From contig NZ_JABWRY020000001.1 in assembly GCF_014269205.2 (NCBI RefSeq), positions 3,720,001 through 3,784,000 of the forward strand: DNA of 64,000 bases. Reading direction: 5' to 3'. The stretch's first letter is position 1, and each line of letters begins with the position of its first letter. Origin of the DNA: Pseudomonas kermanshahensis. GTDB taxonomy: Bacteria > Pseudomonadota > Gammaproteobacteria > Pseudomonadales > Pseudomonadaceae. Under the pieces are notes generated by a model. It made no database searches. It was not told the DNA's origin and saw only the letters and a list, made by a program, of their open reading frames with translations. Made by a program: the position numbers and the translations under genes. This document shows positions 53,429 to 63,202 of the stretch, in pieces.

Positions 53429-53486
53429 CGGGGGCTCTCGAAACGGGGGGCGCAACCTTAGCCGAAAGCCGGCCCCGTTTAAAGCG

Positions 53487-54092
53487 TCACAGCAAGGGTT
53501 TTATCGCCGGCCAGGCATTTTCCAGCAGGCGCTGCTGGGCACCTTGCGCAGGATGGATGCCATCAGCTTGCATCAGCGCCGGCACACCGCCCACACCCTC
53601 CAGGAAAAACGGCACCAACGGCACCTGTTTTTCCGCAGCCAACTGTTCATACACCTGGGCAAACGCCGTGGTGTAACGCACACCATAGTTGGGCGGCAGG
53701 CGCATCCCCAACAGCAGCACCTTGGCACCTGCTTGCCGAGCGCTCTCGATCATCGAAGCAAGATTTTGTTGCAATTGCTGCGGCGGCTGCCCGCGCAGCC
53801 CGTCATTGCCACCCAGCTCCAGCACCACCACCGCCGGCTTGTGCGCTGCAAGCAGCGCCGGCAGCCGCGCCTGGCCTCCTGCACTGGTGTCGCCGCTGAT
53901 CGACGCGTTGACCACCTGATCATCGAAACCTTCGTCCTTGAGCCGGGTCTGCAACAAAGAGACCCACCCCTGGCGGCTATCCAGGCCAAAACCGGCGCTG
54001 ATACTATCGCCAACCACCAGCACCGTTCCCGCCGTGGCGCTCTGGGCAAGGCAACACAAGGCCAGACCGGCACTCAACCACCACATTCGCAT
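53487..54092 (-). CDS. tesA: Arylesterase/acyl-CoA thioesterase I (GDSL hydrolase)
   Basis: 201 residues with a signal peptide ending S-A-T-A. GDSL blocks: block I V-V-G-D-S-I-S-A-G-F-G with nucleophile Ser30, block III L-G-G-N-D-G-L-R-G and block V D-G-I-H-P with the catalytic Asp-His pair. This is the TesA/ArpE periplasmic multifunctional esterase. GGAGAA lies 4-5 bases before the first ATG; a second ATG is two codons later. The gene is divergent from ybbA, with only 10 bases between the start codons, an arrangement also found in E. coli. Confidence 0.94.
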   Translation of the reverse strand: MRMWWLSAGLALCCLAQSATAGTVLVVGDSISAGFGLDSRQGWVSLLQTRLKDEGFDDQVVNASISGDTSAGGQARLPALLAAHKPAVVVLELGGNDGLRGQPPQQLQQNLASMIESARQAGAKVLLLGMRLPPNYGVRYTTAFAQVYEQLAAEKQVPLVPFFLEGVGGVPALMQADGIHPAQGAQQRLLENAWPAIKPLL

Positions 54093-54102
54093 TGGATTCT
54101 CC

Positions 54103-54786
54103 ATGGGCCCCAGCATTCTCGTTGCGCAGAACCTTAGCAAAGTGGTCCCCAGCGCGGAAGGCGATCTGACCATCCTCCACGCCCTCTCCCTCGATCTCGC
54201 CCAAGGCGACAGCCTGGCCATTGTCGGTGCTTCGGGTTCTGGCAAGTCGACGTTGCTCGGCTTGCTCGCCGGCCTCGACCAGCCCAGCGCCGGCAAGGTC
54301 ATCCTCGCCGGCCATGACCTGGGCCCACTGGACGAAGACCAGCGCGCCCGTGTGCGCGCCGAGCATGTCGGCTTCGTATTCCAGTCATTCCAGTTGCTGG
54401 ACAGCCTCAACGCCTTGGAGAACGTCATGCTACCCCTGGAGTTGGACGGCCGCCGTGATGCCCGCGAACACGCGCGCACCTTGCTCGAACGGGTTGGCCT
54501 GGGCAAGCGCCTGAGCCACACGCCGCGCCAGCTGTCCGGTGGCGAGCAACAACGGGTAGCAATTGCCCGCGCTTTCGCGGCACAACCTGCCGTGCTGTTC
54601 GCCGACGAGCCCACCGGCAACCTCGACAGCCACACCGGCGAGCGCATCAGCGACCTGCTGTTCGAATTGAACAAGGAGCGCGGCACCACCTTGGTACTGG
54701 TCACCCATGACGAACGCCTGGCCAGACGCTGCCGGCGCCTTATCCGCCTGGACGCCGGCCGCCTGGTGGCCCCGGTGGAGGTCTGA
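54103..54786 (+). CDS. ybbA: ABC transporter ATP-binding protein YbbA
   Basis: 227 residues, LolD/MacB-like ATPase: Walker A V-G-A-S-G-S-G-K-S-T-L, Q-loop F-V-F-Q-S-F-Q-L-L, signature L-S-G-G-E-Q-Q-R-V-A-I-A-R-A-F, Walker B V-L-F-A-D-E-P-T-G-N-L-D, switch His in V-T-H-D-E. It powers the YbbP permease encoded next, 4 bases downstream. Its start codon is 10 bases from tesA on the other strand, so its promoter must sit inside tesA. Role: probably removal or transport of lipophilic or envelope molecules; not established. Confidence 0.95.
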   Translation: MGPSILVAQNLSKVVPSAEGDLTILHALSLDLAQGDSLAIVGASGSGKSTLLGLLAGLDQPSAGKVILAGHDLGPLDEDQRARVRAEHVGFVFQSFQLLDSLNALENVMLPLELDGRRDAREHARTLLERVGLGKRLSHTPRQLSGGEQQRVAIARAFAAQPAVLFADEPTGNLDSHTGERISDLLFELNKERGTTLVLVTHDERLARRCRRLIRLDAGRLVAPVEV

Positions 54787-54790
54787 GCCC

Positions 54791-57298
54791 ATGACCAGCA
54801 TGCCCTTCTCCCGATTGTGCGGCCTGGCGTTGCGCCAGTTGCTACGCGACATCCGCGCCAGCGAAGTGCGCGTGCTGTTCTTTGCCCTGCTGGTGGCCGT
54901 TGCGGCCAGTACGGCGATTGGTTACTTCGGTGCCCGCCTCAACGGCGCCATGCAATTACGTGCCAGCGAATTCCTCGGTGCCGACCTGGTGCTGCAAGGC
55001 AGCGCACCTGCCCGGGACGAACAGATCAGCGCAGGCAAGGCCCTCGGCTTGCGCCACGCCCAAGTGGTCGAGTTCACCAGCGTGGTGGGCGGTGACAGCG
55101 GCATCCAGCTGTCTAGCGTCAAGGCCGCCGACGACGCCTACCCCCTGCGCGGGCAAGTCCGCAGTGCCGCCGCCCCCTATGCCGAGGAAACCCCCGGGGG
55201 TGGCCCGGCGCCTGGGGAGGCATGGGTCGAACCAAGGCTGCTGGCCGCGCTGGGGCTCGCGATCGGTGACAGCATCGACGTGGGCATGAAAACCCTGCGC
55301 ATGAGCCGCGTACTGACCTACGAGCCGGACCGCGCCAACAACTTCTATAGCCTGACCCCGCGGGTAATGATGAACCTGGCGGACCTGGCCGCGACCGGGG
55401 TGATCCAGCCGGGCAGCCGGGTGTCCTACCGCGACCTGTGGCGCGGCGACGTCGAAGCGCTGGCCCAGTACCGCCAGGCCGTGGAGAAAGACCTCGCGGC
55501 CAACCAGCGCCTGCTCGACACCCGCGATGGCAACCGCCAGATCGGGGGCGCCCTGAGCAAAGCCGAGCGCTACTTGAACATGGCAAGCCTGGTGGCGGTA
55601 TTGCTGGCCGGCGTCGCCGTGGCCATGTCGGCCAGCCGCTACGCCGCCCGGCGCCTGGATGCCAGTGCGCTGCTTCGCTGCCTGGGCCTTTCCCGTCGGC
55701 AGGCCCTGGGCCTGTACTGTGTGCAGCTGGCCATGCTTGGCCTGGTAGCTGCCGTGGCAGGCGCCCTGCTCGGCTGGCTGGCACAACTGGGCCTGTTCCG
55801 GCTGCTGCACGGCCTGCTGCCGAGCGTGGTTCCGCCTGGCGGTGTCGTACCCGCGCTGGCCGGCATCGGCACCGGGCTGGTCGCCCTGGCTGGCTTCGCC
55901 CTGCCGCCCATCGCCGCCCTCGGCCAGGTCCCCCCGCTGCGCGTGCTGCGCCGTGACCTGCTGCCAGTGCCACCCAGCAGTTGGCTGGTGTATGGCGCCG
56001 CCTTATTGGCCCTAGGCCTGATCATGTGGCGCCTGAGCCTAGACCTGCTGCTGACCTTCGCACTGCTGGGCGGTGGCCTGGTCGCGGCGGTGGTGCTCGG
56101 CGGCCTGCTGCTACTGGGCCTGCGCAGCTTGCGCCAACTGTTGGTCGGTGCCCCGCTGGCCTGGCGCCTTGGGCTCGGACAATTGTTGCGCCATCCGTTG
56201 GCTGCCGCTGGCCAGGCCCTGGCTTTTGGCCTGATTCTGCTGGCCATGGCACTGGTCGCATTGCTGCGTGCCGAGCTGCTCGACACCTGGCAGGCACAAT
56301 TGCCCAAGGATGCCCCCAACCACTTTGCCCTGAACATCCTGCCGGATGATCGTGAGCCCTTCGCTCAACAGCTGCAGCAGGTCAATGCAGCCTCGGCACC
56401 GCTGTACCCGGTAACGCCCGGCCGTCTGATCCAGATCAACCAGCAACCGGTGCAGCAGATCGTCAGCAAGGACTCCGCAGGCGAGCGCGCCGTGCAACGC
56501 GACCTCAGCCTGACGTGGGCCGCCGAATTGCCCAATGGCAATGCACTGACGGCAGGCGAATGGTGGCAGGCACTGCCGTCGGGCGATGAGATACCGGGCG
56601 TATCGGTGGAGGCCGAACTGGCCACGAGCCTGAAGCTGCAACTGGGTGACCTGCTGACCTTCGACATCGGGGGCCAGCAACGCCAGGCCCGGGTCAGCAG
56701 CCTGCGTAGCGTGCACTGGGACAGCTTCCAGCCGAACTTCTACATGATCTTCCAGCCTGGCACGCTGCAGGGGTTGCCCACGACTTACCTCACCAGCTTC
56801 TATCTGGCCCCAGGCCATGACCTGGATGTGGTCGCGCTGTCACGGGTTTTCCCGGCGGTGACCATCCTGCAGGTTGACGCGCTGCTTGATCAGCTGCGCA
56901 GTATCCTTGCCCAGGTCACCCTGGCGGTCGAGTACGTGCTGCTGTTCGTCTTGGCGGCAGGCTTGGCGGTGCTGTTCGCCGGCTTGCAGGCAACACTGGA
57001 CGAACGCATTCGCCAAGGCGCCCTGCTGCGGGCACTGGGCGCGGCACGGCCATTGCTGGTCAAGGCAAGACGTATCGAGTTTGGCCTGCTGGGCGCAGCC
57101 AGCGGGTTGCTGGCTGCACTGGGTTGCGAGTTGATCACGCTGGTGCTGTACCGCTATGCCTTCGACCTGCAATGGAACCCGCACCCGTGGCTGCTCGTGT
57201 TACCCCTGGCGGGGGCAGTGCTGGTGGGGGGTGCTGGGGTGCTCGGCACGCGGCGGGCGCTCAATGCCAGCCCGTTGACGGTGTTGCGGGAGGGGTGA
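54791..57298 (+). CDS. ybbP: ABC transporter permease YbbP (FtsX/MacB-like)
   Basis: 835 residues with about ten TM helices in two sets. TM1 is near 23-45, a large periplasmic domain spans about 50-255, and a cluster of TM helices lies at 265-500. A second periplasmic domain lies at about 510-700, with TM helices at the C-terminus (about 715-825). FtsX-like features include E-R-I-R-Q-G-A-L-L-R-A-L-G-A and the first-half A-R-R-L-D-A-S-A-L-L-R-C-L-G-L. ATG 54791 has GGAGGT 8 bases upstream, inside the ybbA end. It pairs with YbbA. Substrate unknown. Confidence 0.92.
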   Translation: MTSMPFSRLCGLALRQLLRDIRASEVRVLFFALLVAVAASTAIGYFGARLNGAMQLRASEFLGADLVLQGSAPARDEQISAGKALGLRHAQVVEFTSVVGGDSGIQLSSVKAADDAYPLRGQVRSAAAPYAEETPGGGPAPGEAWVEPRLLAALGLAIGDSIDVGMKTLRMSRVLTYEPDRANNFYSLTPRVMMNLADLAATGVIQPGSRVSYRDLWRGDVEALAQYRQAVEKDLAANQRLLDTRDGNRQIGGALSKAERYLNMASLVAVLLAGVAVAMSASRYAARRLDASALLRCLGLSRRQALGLYCVQLAMLGLVAAVAGALLGWLAQLGLFRLLHGLLPSVVPPGGVVPALAGIGTGLVALAGFALPPIAALGQVPPLRVLRRDLLPVPPSSWLVYGAALLALGLIMWRLSLDLLLTFALLGGGLVAAVVLGGLLLLGLRSLRQLLVGAPLAWRLGLGQLLRHPLAAAGQALAFGLILLAMALVALLRAELLDTWQAQLPKDAPNHFALNILPDDREPFAQQLQQVNAASAPLYPVTPGRLIQINQQPVQQIVSKDSAGERAVQRDLSLTWAAELPNGNALTAGEWWQALPSGDEIPGVSVEAELATSLKLQLGDLLTFDIGGQQRQARVSSLRSVHWDSFQPNFYMIFQPGTLQGLPTTYLTSFYLAPGHDLDVVALSRVFPAVTILQVDALLDQLRSILAQVTLAVEYVLLFVLAAGLAVLFAGLQATLDERIRQGALLRALGAARPLLVKARRIEFGLLGAASGLLAALGCELITLVLYRYAFDLQWNPHPWLLVLPLAGAVLVGGAGVLGTRRALNASPLTVLREG

Positions 57299-57357
57299 AA
57301 AAACCGCTACAGGCGCGTAATGCTGTTCACTCAAGAATGCTGGGGCCGCTCTGCGCC

Positions 57358-57385
57358 CCATCGCGGCACAAGGCCGCTACCACAC
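57358..57385. repeat. Single degenerate REP
   Basis: CCATCGCGGCACAAGGCCGC then TACCACAC: a diverged REP copy of the second subtype between convergent ybbP and greB. Confidence 0.5.
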
Positions 57386-57413
57386 CGACCGCGTTATACC
57401 CCTAGGGCCGTTC

Positions 57414-57884
57414 CTACACGTAGCTGATGCTGTTGACGTACCAGGCCGCGTCGCCGGTCGGGGTCTGCACCACCACCTCGTCGCCCTCCTCCTTTTTGAG
57501 CAAGGCACGGGCCATGGGTGAGTCGATCGAGATGTAGTCGTTACGCCCATAGATCTCGTCATACCCGACAATGCGAAACTTCTTGGTCTCGCCCTCGTCG
57601 TTCTCGATCTCGACCCAGGCACCGAAAAACACCTTCCCTTCCTGCTCTGGCGAATACGCCACAACCTTTACATCTTCAAGGCGCTTGCGCAGGTATCGGA
57701 CCCGGCGATCGATCTCGCGCAACAGCTTCTTGTTGTACTGGTAATCGGCATTCTCGCTGCGATCACCCAGCGATGCCGCCCAGGTCACCTTCTGGGTGAT
57801 CTCGGGGCGGTAGACACGCCACAGGTGATCCAGCTCTTTTTTCAGGGCCTCATGGCCTTCGGTGGTGATGATGTTGGTGCTCAA
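57414..57884 (-). CDS. greB: Transcript-cleavage elongation factor GreB
   Basis: 156 residues. N-terminal coiled-coil with catalytic tip acids Asp41 and Glu44 in S-L-G-D-R-S-E-N-A-D-Y-Q-Y, then the C-terminal domain G-A-W-V-E-I-E-N-D-E-G and S-P-M-A-R-A-L-L-K-K-E-E-G-D. The Y-Q-Y-N-K-K-L-L form indicates GreB rather than GreA. It rescues backtracked RNA polymerase. The start is TTG 57884 with GAGGAG 7 bases upstream; the stop of the upstream ORF overlaps that ribosome site. Together these imply coupled translation. Confidence 0.95.
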   Translation of the reverse strand: MSTNIITTEGHEALKKELDHLWRVYRPEITQKVTWAASLGDRSENADYQYNKKLLREIDRRVRYLRKRLEDVKVVAYSPEQEGKVFFGAWVEIENDEGETKKFRIVGYDEIYGRNDYISIDSPMARALLKKEEGDEVVVQTPTGDAAWYVNSISYV

Positions 57885-57895
57885 CAGCGTTCTCC

Positions 57896-58213
57896 TCAAC
57901 GGCGGGTGATCAGGCCTTGACGAGCGATGCGGGTGAGATGGCCAATGACTTCGGCGGCCTCGGCAGAGGCCGGGGCCTGAATGACCGCCAAGTCGAAACG
58001 GTCGTTGCCGTACTGCGCGAGATGGCAGCAGGTTTCGGTGAACTGGATAAGAAAGGCACGCGCCTGGCCCTTGCGACGTGAAAGGCCTTCGAGATGACGC
58101 AAAAGGGTAGGCTGATGCTGGCCACCGAGCAGAATGCGCGGTGTGCGGGAGGCCTCGTTTGCAGGCAACGGGCTCAAACAGACACTGGTACGTGGGCTAC
58201 GTGGGCAACTCAT
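57896..58213 (-). CDS. Hypothetical protein coupled to greB
   Basis: 105 residues, Arg-rich, no signal peptide. Ends R-I-A-R-Q-G-L-I-T-R-R. ATG 58213 has GGAGAG 8 bases upstream, and its stop TGA lies in the greB ribosome site, supporting co-expression. The central K-G-Q-A-R-A-F-L-I-Q-F-T-E-T-C-C-H-L-A and D-R-F-D-L-A-V-I-Q-A-P look like a folded alpha/beta domain. Family not recognised. It is longer than a chance frame would need and shows no overlap with other genes, so I believe it is real. Confidence 0.6.
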   Translation of the reverse strand: MSCPRSPRTSVCLSPLPANEASRTPRILLGGQHQPTLLRHLEGLSRRKGQARAFLIQFTETCCHLAQYGNDRFDLAVIQAPASAEAAEVIGHLTRIARQGLITRR

Positions 58214-58383
58214 GGTGCTTCTCTCCGCCTCGCGAATCCCGCTGGGCAGCGGTGGGAGGCGTCACCGAACCAGCGCTTTAGCGGTATTTCGGACGACCCG
58301 GAGGGGGCCTCTCCTGCGCCCCGCAAGTAGCTGTTTAAATCGGCGCAGGCGGTATGCTAGAGCTAGAAGCGCAAAGATTCAAG

Positions 58384-58410
58384 CCTCAAGCTGCACGATG
58401 CAGCTTGAGG
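58384..58410 (-). terminator. Hairpin downstream of the DoxX gene
   Basis: CCTCAAGCTGCA CGA TGCAGCTTGAGG, a perfect 12-bp stem directly downstream of the DoxX stop in its direction. No good T-run follows (CTTGAATCTTTG), so it may be a weak terminator or an mRNA-stabilising hairpin. Confidence 0.45.
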
Positions 58411-58421
58411 CCCGGGGCCTG

Positions 58422-58859
58422 TCAGCGGGCGATCAGGCGGTCGAGGGAGAAGCGACCTGCACCTTCAATCATCACCGCCAAGGTGCCGGCCAGCAGCGCC
58501 AGGGCGAATTCATAACCATTGTTGGACATGAACAGGCCGTTGCCGATGTGCACCGAGAAGATCGCCACCACCAGGGTCACCGTCAGCGCCAGGGCCGCTG
58601 GCCGCGCCAACAAGCCGATCACCAGGGCCAGGCCGCCGAAGAACTCGGCGCTGCCAGACAGCAAGGCCATCAGGTAACCCGGTGCCAGCCCGATGCTTTC
58701 CATCCACTGGCCGGTGCCCTCCAGGCCATAGCCGCCAAACAGGCCGAACAGCTTCTGCGCGCCATGCGCCATGAAGATGATGCCGACCAGGATACGGATC
58801 ACGCTGAGGCCAGCGCCTGCACGGGTTGCGATCACTGCGTTGAGGGAGGTGGTGTTCAT
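58422..58859 (-). CDS. DoxX-family membrane protein
   Basis: 145 residues with four TM helices (about 16-34, 60-80, 85-105, 110-130). DoxX signatures: I-R-I-L-V-G-I-I-F-M-A-H-G-A-Q-K-L-F-G and G-S-A-E-F-F-G-G-L-A-L-V-I-G-L-L. DoxX proteins occur in quinone- and sulfur-related respiratory contexts and in oxidative stress; the specific role here is unknown. It is a single gene, convergent with none, with 75 bp of space on its left to a hairpin. Confidence 0.92.
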   Translation of the reverse strand: MNTTSLNAVIATRAGAGLSVIRILVGIIFMAHGAQKLFGLFGGYGLEGTGQWMESIGLAPGYLMALLSGSAEFFGGLALVIGLLARPAALALTVTLVVAIFSVHIGNGLFMSNNGYEFALALLAGTLAVMIEGAGRFSLDRLIAR

Positions 58860-58971
58860 GATGTGGTGTCCTTGAATCCGGGAAGTTGTGTTGGAATGGC
58901 GCCATCATAATCAACTCAATGAATATGAAAATCGCAAAAAACCCAACATAACAATCGACAAAATCGATTTG

Positions 58972-60414
58972 TCAGCGCTTGGCTACCCGCTCCAGTACGG
59001 CACGCTCACGGTTGAACGCCAGGAAGTACTTGTTGACACTGTTGACGAAGTTGACTGGCCCCATGCCCACCTGCTCCATTGCAATGCGCTCGGTCTGGAA
59101 GAACCACTGGTTGCCGTTGAGCCCGCGACGGCGGGCTTCGGCACGCATCGCCTGGACCCGTTCAGGCCCCAGGTTATAGGCCGCCAGCACAAACGCCATG
59201 CGCTCTCGCTCGTTGATCTGGGCACTGGCAAAGAACTTTCGCCGGATCAGCGCCAGGTAGCGGGCACTGGCTTGGACGTTGCCATCGACCGTGGCGGTAT
59301 TGCTCACCCCGACCCGTTGCGCGGCCGACGGGGTAATCTGCATCAGGCCATGGGCGCCGCCCGTGCCGCGGGCCGATGGGTTGAGTGTCGATTCCTTGAA
59401 GGCCAGGGCGGCCAGGTTGAGCCAGTCGATCTGCTGCGCCTCGCCATGCTTCTGCAGCACCGCACGCACTGCACTCAGCCGCTGCCGATCCTTGCTCGCC
59501 AAGGGGTTGTGTACGCGGTACTGGCGACGGTAGATGCGCTCGAACGCGGCATCCTGGTTATCCGGTGCGCGGTAACCCTGCAGAAAGCGATCGACGCTGG
59601 CCAGTAGCTGTGGCGCGTCGCGCCCCACGTACCAGCGCATGGCTTGCGGCGCCCCCAGGTGCACACGGCTGTCCAGGCGCAGACGCGGCATCACCCTGGC
59701 CCAACGCAGGGCAATCGGGCGTTCGACCACCGTCAGGTGATAGATACCGGCCTGGACCATTTCCAGCACGTCTTCCACCGCCAGGGTCGAGTCGACCCAC
59801 TCCACCTTGATCGGCGCACGCTTGCGCAAGGCCAATTGCTGGTTTACCTGCTGGATCAAAGGCCCAGCGGCACTGGCACTGGTCAAGGCGACCGTACGTC
59901 CCGACAACTGTTCGACATGGCTGAAACTGCGCTCGCCTTTGCGCCCGACCAGCAACAGCGGCACTTGGTCGAGCACCGGCGCGCTACTGCTGACGCCCCG
60001 TACCACCACCGGGTCGAGCAGTTCGCCCGGGGCAGCCAGGTCCCCTTCGCCGCGCTGCAGGGCGCCCAGCAACTGCTCTTTGGCGCGGGGGATGAGTTTC
60101 AACTGAATCTGCTGCCCATCGCCAGCCCGGGCATTCAGGTAATGCTCAAGCGCGCGCAGGCGATAGTATTCGATGCCGACCGGCTCGCCCTTGACCTCGC
60201 CAGAGCTGTTGCGGCTTTGATTAACCAACACCCGCAGCACCTTGCTGCTACGGATCTGCTGCAGGTCACGCAGCTTGCTGGGCGGGATATTTTGCTGCGG
60301 CCCTGGCAGGCGTGCGTGGGCAGCACCGGCAGTGGTCAGCCCAAGCATCAGCAAGAAGGTCAGCAGGTATCGCAGCATGCGAAAGCGTGTCCGAGGTCGG
60401 TGGGCGGCGTTCAT
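58972..60414 (-). CDS. MltF-like membrane-associated lytic transglycosylase
   Basis: 480 residues. After a signal/anchor (about 11-34) comes a periplasmic-binding-protein-type domain (about 55-295), then an SLT lysozyme-like domain (about 325-475). Catalytic Glu341 lies in A-F-K-E-S-T-L-N-P, with G-A-H-G-L-M-Q-I-T-P-S-A-A and A-L-I-R-R-K-F-F as family landmarks. MltF enzymes cleave peptidoglycan strands, and their first domain binds cell-wall muropeptides. No lipobox is visible, unlike some members. ATG 60414 is chosen over the internal 60378 because of the N-terminal length of homologues. It is divergent from tatD. Confidence 0.92.
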   Translation of the reverse strand: MNAAHRPRTRFRMLRYLLTFLLMLGLTTAGAAHARLPGPQQNIPPSKLRDLQQIRSSKVLRVLVNQSRNSSGEVKGEPVGIEYYRLRALEHYLNARAGDGQQIQLKLIPRAKEQLLGALQRGEGDLAAPGELLDPVVVRGVSSSAPVLDQVPLLLVGRKGERSFSHVEQLSGRTVALTSASAAGPLIQQVNQQLALRKRAPIKVEWVDSTLAVEDVLEMVQAGIYHLTVVERPIALRWARVMPRLRLDSRVHLGAPQAMRWYVGRDAPQLLASVDRFLQGYRAPDNQDAAFERIYRRQYRVHNPLASKDRQRLSAVRAVLQKHGEAQQIDWLNLAALAFKESTLNPSARGTGGAHGLMQITPSAAQRVGVSNTATVDGNVQASARYLALIRRKFFASAQINERERMAFVLAAYNLGPERVQAMRAEARRRGLNGNQWFFQTERIAMEQVGMGPVNFVNSVNKYFLAFNRERAVLERVAKR

Positions 60415-60437
60415 GTGGCATCGCCGCTTCGTGATAA

Positions 60438-61334
<897 letters not shown>

Positions 61335-61385
61335 GCTGGCCCCAGCCCTAAAGCCAGTCAATTAGGGCCTAGGGGGCCGCTGCGC

Positions 61386-61475
61386 GGCCCATCGCAGGCA
61401 AGCCAGCTCCTACAGATGTAGCGTATTTCTTGAGAATCTCGCTCACCTGTAAGAGCTGGCTTGCCTGCGATGAGC
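61386..61475. repeat. Inverted REP pair between tatD and the chemoreceptor
   Basis: GGCCCATCGCAGGCAAGCCA... (61386-61414) faces TGTAAGAGCTGGCTTGCCTG... (61448-61475), second REP subtype with the variant core TCGCAGGC shared by both arms. Confidence 0.88.
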
Positions 61476-61543
61476 TGCACAGCAGCCCCAATTAAGGCGG
61501 ATGAAGCTTAACTGACTGGCATTAACCCCTACCCTGTTTTTTC

Positions 61544-61557
61544 TTGATACATATCAA
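61544..61557. promoter_or_regulatory. Perfect ANR/FNR box upstream of the chemoreceptor
   Basis: TTGAT ACAT ATCAA, exactly the FNR-family consensus, embedded in a longer 8+8 dyad TTCTTGAT/ATCAAGAA. It ends 78 bases before the MCP ATG. A CACAAT -10-like hexamer at 61580-61585 would place transcription start near 61592, about 41.5 bases from the box centre, the class II FNR spacing. Confidence 0.72.
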
Positions 61558-61635
61558 GAATGCCTCTGTCGGGCGCAGGCACAATGATGGCACCTTGCCA
61601 ATATTGTTTTCGCTCAACTCAGAGAAGACCTGCCC

Positions 61636-63114
61636 ATGGGTGCCTGGCTTAGCAATGTTTCCCTGAAGTACAAGTTCTGGGCCGTCAACGCGGTGGCCTT
61701 TGTCACGACCTTGTTGCTGGTGCTCTACGCCGTGCACCTGGAGCAACGCGCCCGCGCCGACGCGGCCCAGGCGCAAGCTGCGGCACAAGCCCAGCTGTTG
61801 TCCGCCTGGCCTGCCGGGCAAGCGCTGCCCCGGCATGCCAATGTCATCAGCTGGTTGCCGGGCCAGACGCCAAGTTTTGCTGGCGAACCGATCGAAGCCC
61901 TGCGCAACGCCCAGGGCTGGGTCGACCTGCCCGCCGCGTGGCTGCTGGGCGACAACCCGCTGCGCGGCGCCCAGGTGCTGCAACACGGCGACCAGCAGGT
62001 TGCCGTACTGGCCCAGTCGCCAAGCGTGCGCCAGGTGTTCTTCGAACGCTTCACCAACTACGCCGTGTGCGTACTGATCCTGATGCTGGCTATGCTCGGT
62101 GCTTCGCAGTTGCTTATCCGCTTCCTGCTCAGCCAACTCAACACCCTCAAAGACGTCATGCTGCACGTGGAGAAGACCGGCGACCTGTCGGCACGGGTGC
62201 CGCTGGCATGTGGCGACGAAGTCGGCCAGATGGCGGGGGCTTTCAATGCCATGCAGTCGACCTACCACCGTGTGGTCAGCACCGTGGCCCTCACCGCCGC
62301 GCAACTCGACGCCGGCGCAGCGCGCCTGGCGTCTAGCATGAACGACGTGCGCCACGGCATGCTCGGCCAGCAAAGCGAAACCGACCAGGCCGCCACGGCC
62401 ATCAACGAGATGTCGGCCACGGTGCACCACATTGCCCAGCATGCCGGCGCTACCCGCGACCTGTCGCAGACGGCCGATACGCTCGCCGGCAGTGGCCAGG
62501 AAGTGGTCAGCCGCGTACAGGATTCGATCGCTGGGCTATCCAGCGGCGTGCAGCAGACCGCCGAGATGATCCGTCAGCTGGCCGAGGACAGCCAGAAGAT
62601 CAACGGCGTGGTGGGGGTGATCCATAGCATTGCCGAGCAAACCAACCTGCTGGCACTGAACGCCGCCATCGAAGCAGCACGCGCGGGTGACCTGGGCCGC
62701 GGCTTCGCGGTGGTCGCCGATGAAGTACGCAACCTGGCCAAACGCGTGCAGACCTCGACCGACGAGATCACCACCATGGTCTCCGCGCTTCAGTCCGGCA
62801 CCCGCGATGCGGTGGAGTTCATGCAGGAAAGCTCGTACAAGGCCGACGATTGCGTTAAACAGGCCCAGGCAGCCGGTGAAGCGCTGGCCGAGATTACCGG
62901 TGCAGTGGCGCAGATGCGCGAAAGCAATACGCAAATCGCCGTAGCTGCCGAAGAGCAAAGCCAGGTGGCCGAAGAAATGAACCGGGCGGTGGTGAGCATC
63001 CGTGATGTCACTGAACACACCGTGCAACAGACCGTCGGCTCGGCCACCACCAGCAACGAATTAGCGACCCTTGCTGGCGAGCTGAACAAGGCCATAGGCC
63101 AGCTCAAGCTATAG
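61636..63114 (+). CDS. Methyl-accepting chemotaxis protein
   Basis: 492 residues: TM1 about 13-32, a small periplasmic domain of roughly 105 residues, TM2 about 139-160, HAMP (about 162-215), and a cytoplasmic signalling helical bundle. The hairpin tip is [20 protein letters not shown], continuing [15 protein letters not shown]. Unlike most Pseudomonas receptors the tip has A-G-D-L-G-R rather than A-G-E-Q-G-R. The periplasmic domain is too short for dCache and shows no known sensor motif. The promoter region has a perfect ANR/FNR box, so expression should rise at low oxygen. Sensed ligand unknown. Confidence 0.92.
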   Translation: MGAWLSNVSLKYKFWAVNAVAFVTTLLLVLYAVHLEQRARADAAQAQAAAQAQLLSAWPAGQALPRHANVISWLPGQTPSFAGEPIEALRNAQGWVDLPAAWLLGDNPLRGAQVLQHGDQQVAVLAQSPSVRQVFFERFTNYAVCVLILMLAMLGASQLLIRFLLSQLNTLKDVMLHVEKTGDLSARVPLACGDEVGQMAGAFNAMQSTYHRVVSTVALTAAQLDAGAARLASSMNDVRHGMLGQQSETDQAATAINEMSATVHHIAQHAGATRDLSQTADTLAGSGQEVVSRVQDSIAGLSSGVQQTAEMIRQLAEDSQKINGVVGVIHSIAEQTNLLALNAAIEAARAGDLGRGFAVVADEVRNLAKRVQTSTDEITTMVSALQSGTRDAVEFMQESSYKADDCVKQAQAAGEALAEITGAVAQMRESNTQIAVAAEEQSQVAEEMNRAVVSIRDVTEHTVQQTVGSATTSNELATLAGELNKAIGQLKL

Positions 63115-63148
63115 TCACCTTAGCGTGTCACGATAGCCAGGCTCGATT

Positions 63149-63166
63149 GGCCCCCTCCCGGGGGCC
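63149..63166. terminator. GC hairpin after the chemoreceptor
   Basis: GGCCCCC TCCC GGGGGCC, a 7-bp GC stem 35 bases after the MCP stop. No T-run, so weak as an intrinsic terminator. Confidence 0.35.
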
Positions 63167-63202
63167 GCACTAAGCTTTGGGCATGACCGAGAGGAAATAC
63201 CC

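Noticed and set aside
54093..54704. Extension of tesA over 200 codons into ybbA antisense
   Set aside because: Signal peptide, GDSL block I and ribosome site fix the start at 54092.
58951..58967. ATCGA-CAAAA-TCGAT dyad beside the lytic transglycosylase stop
   Set aside because: Short, and not followed by a close T-run; too weak to call a terminator or operator.
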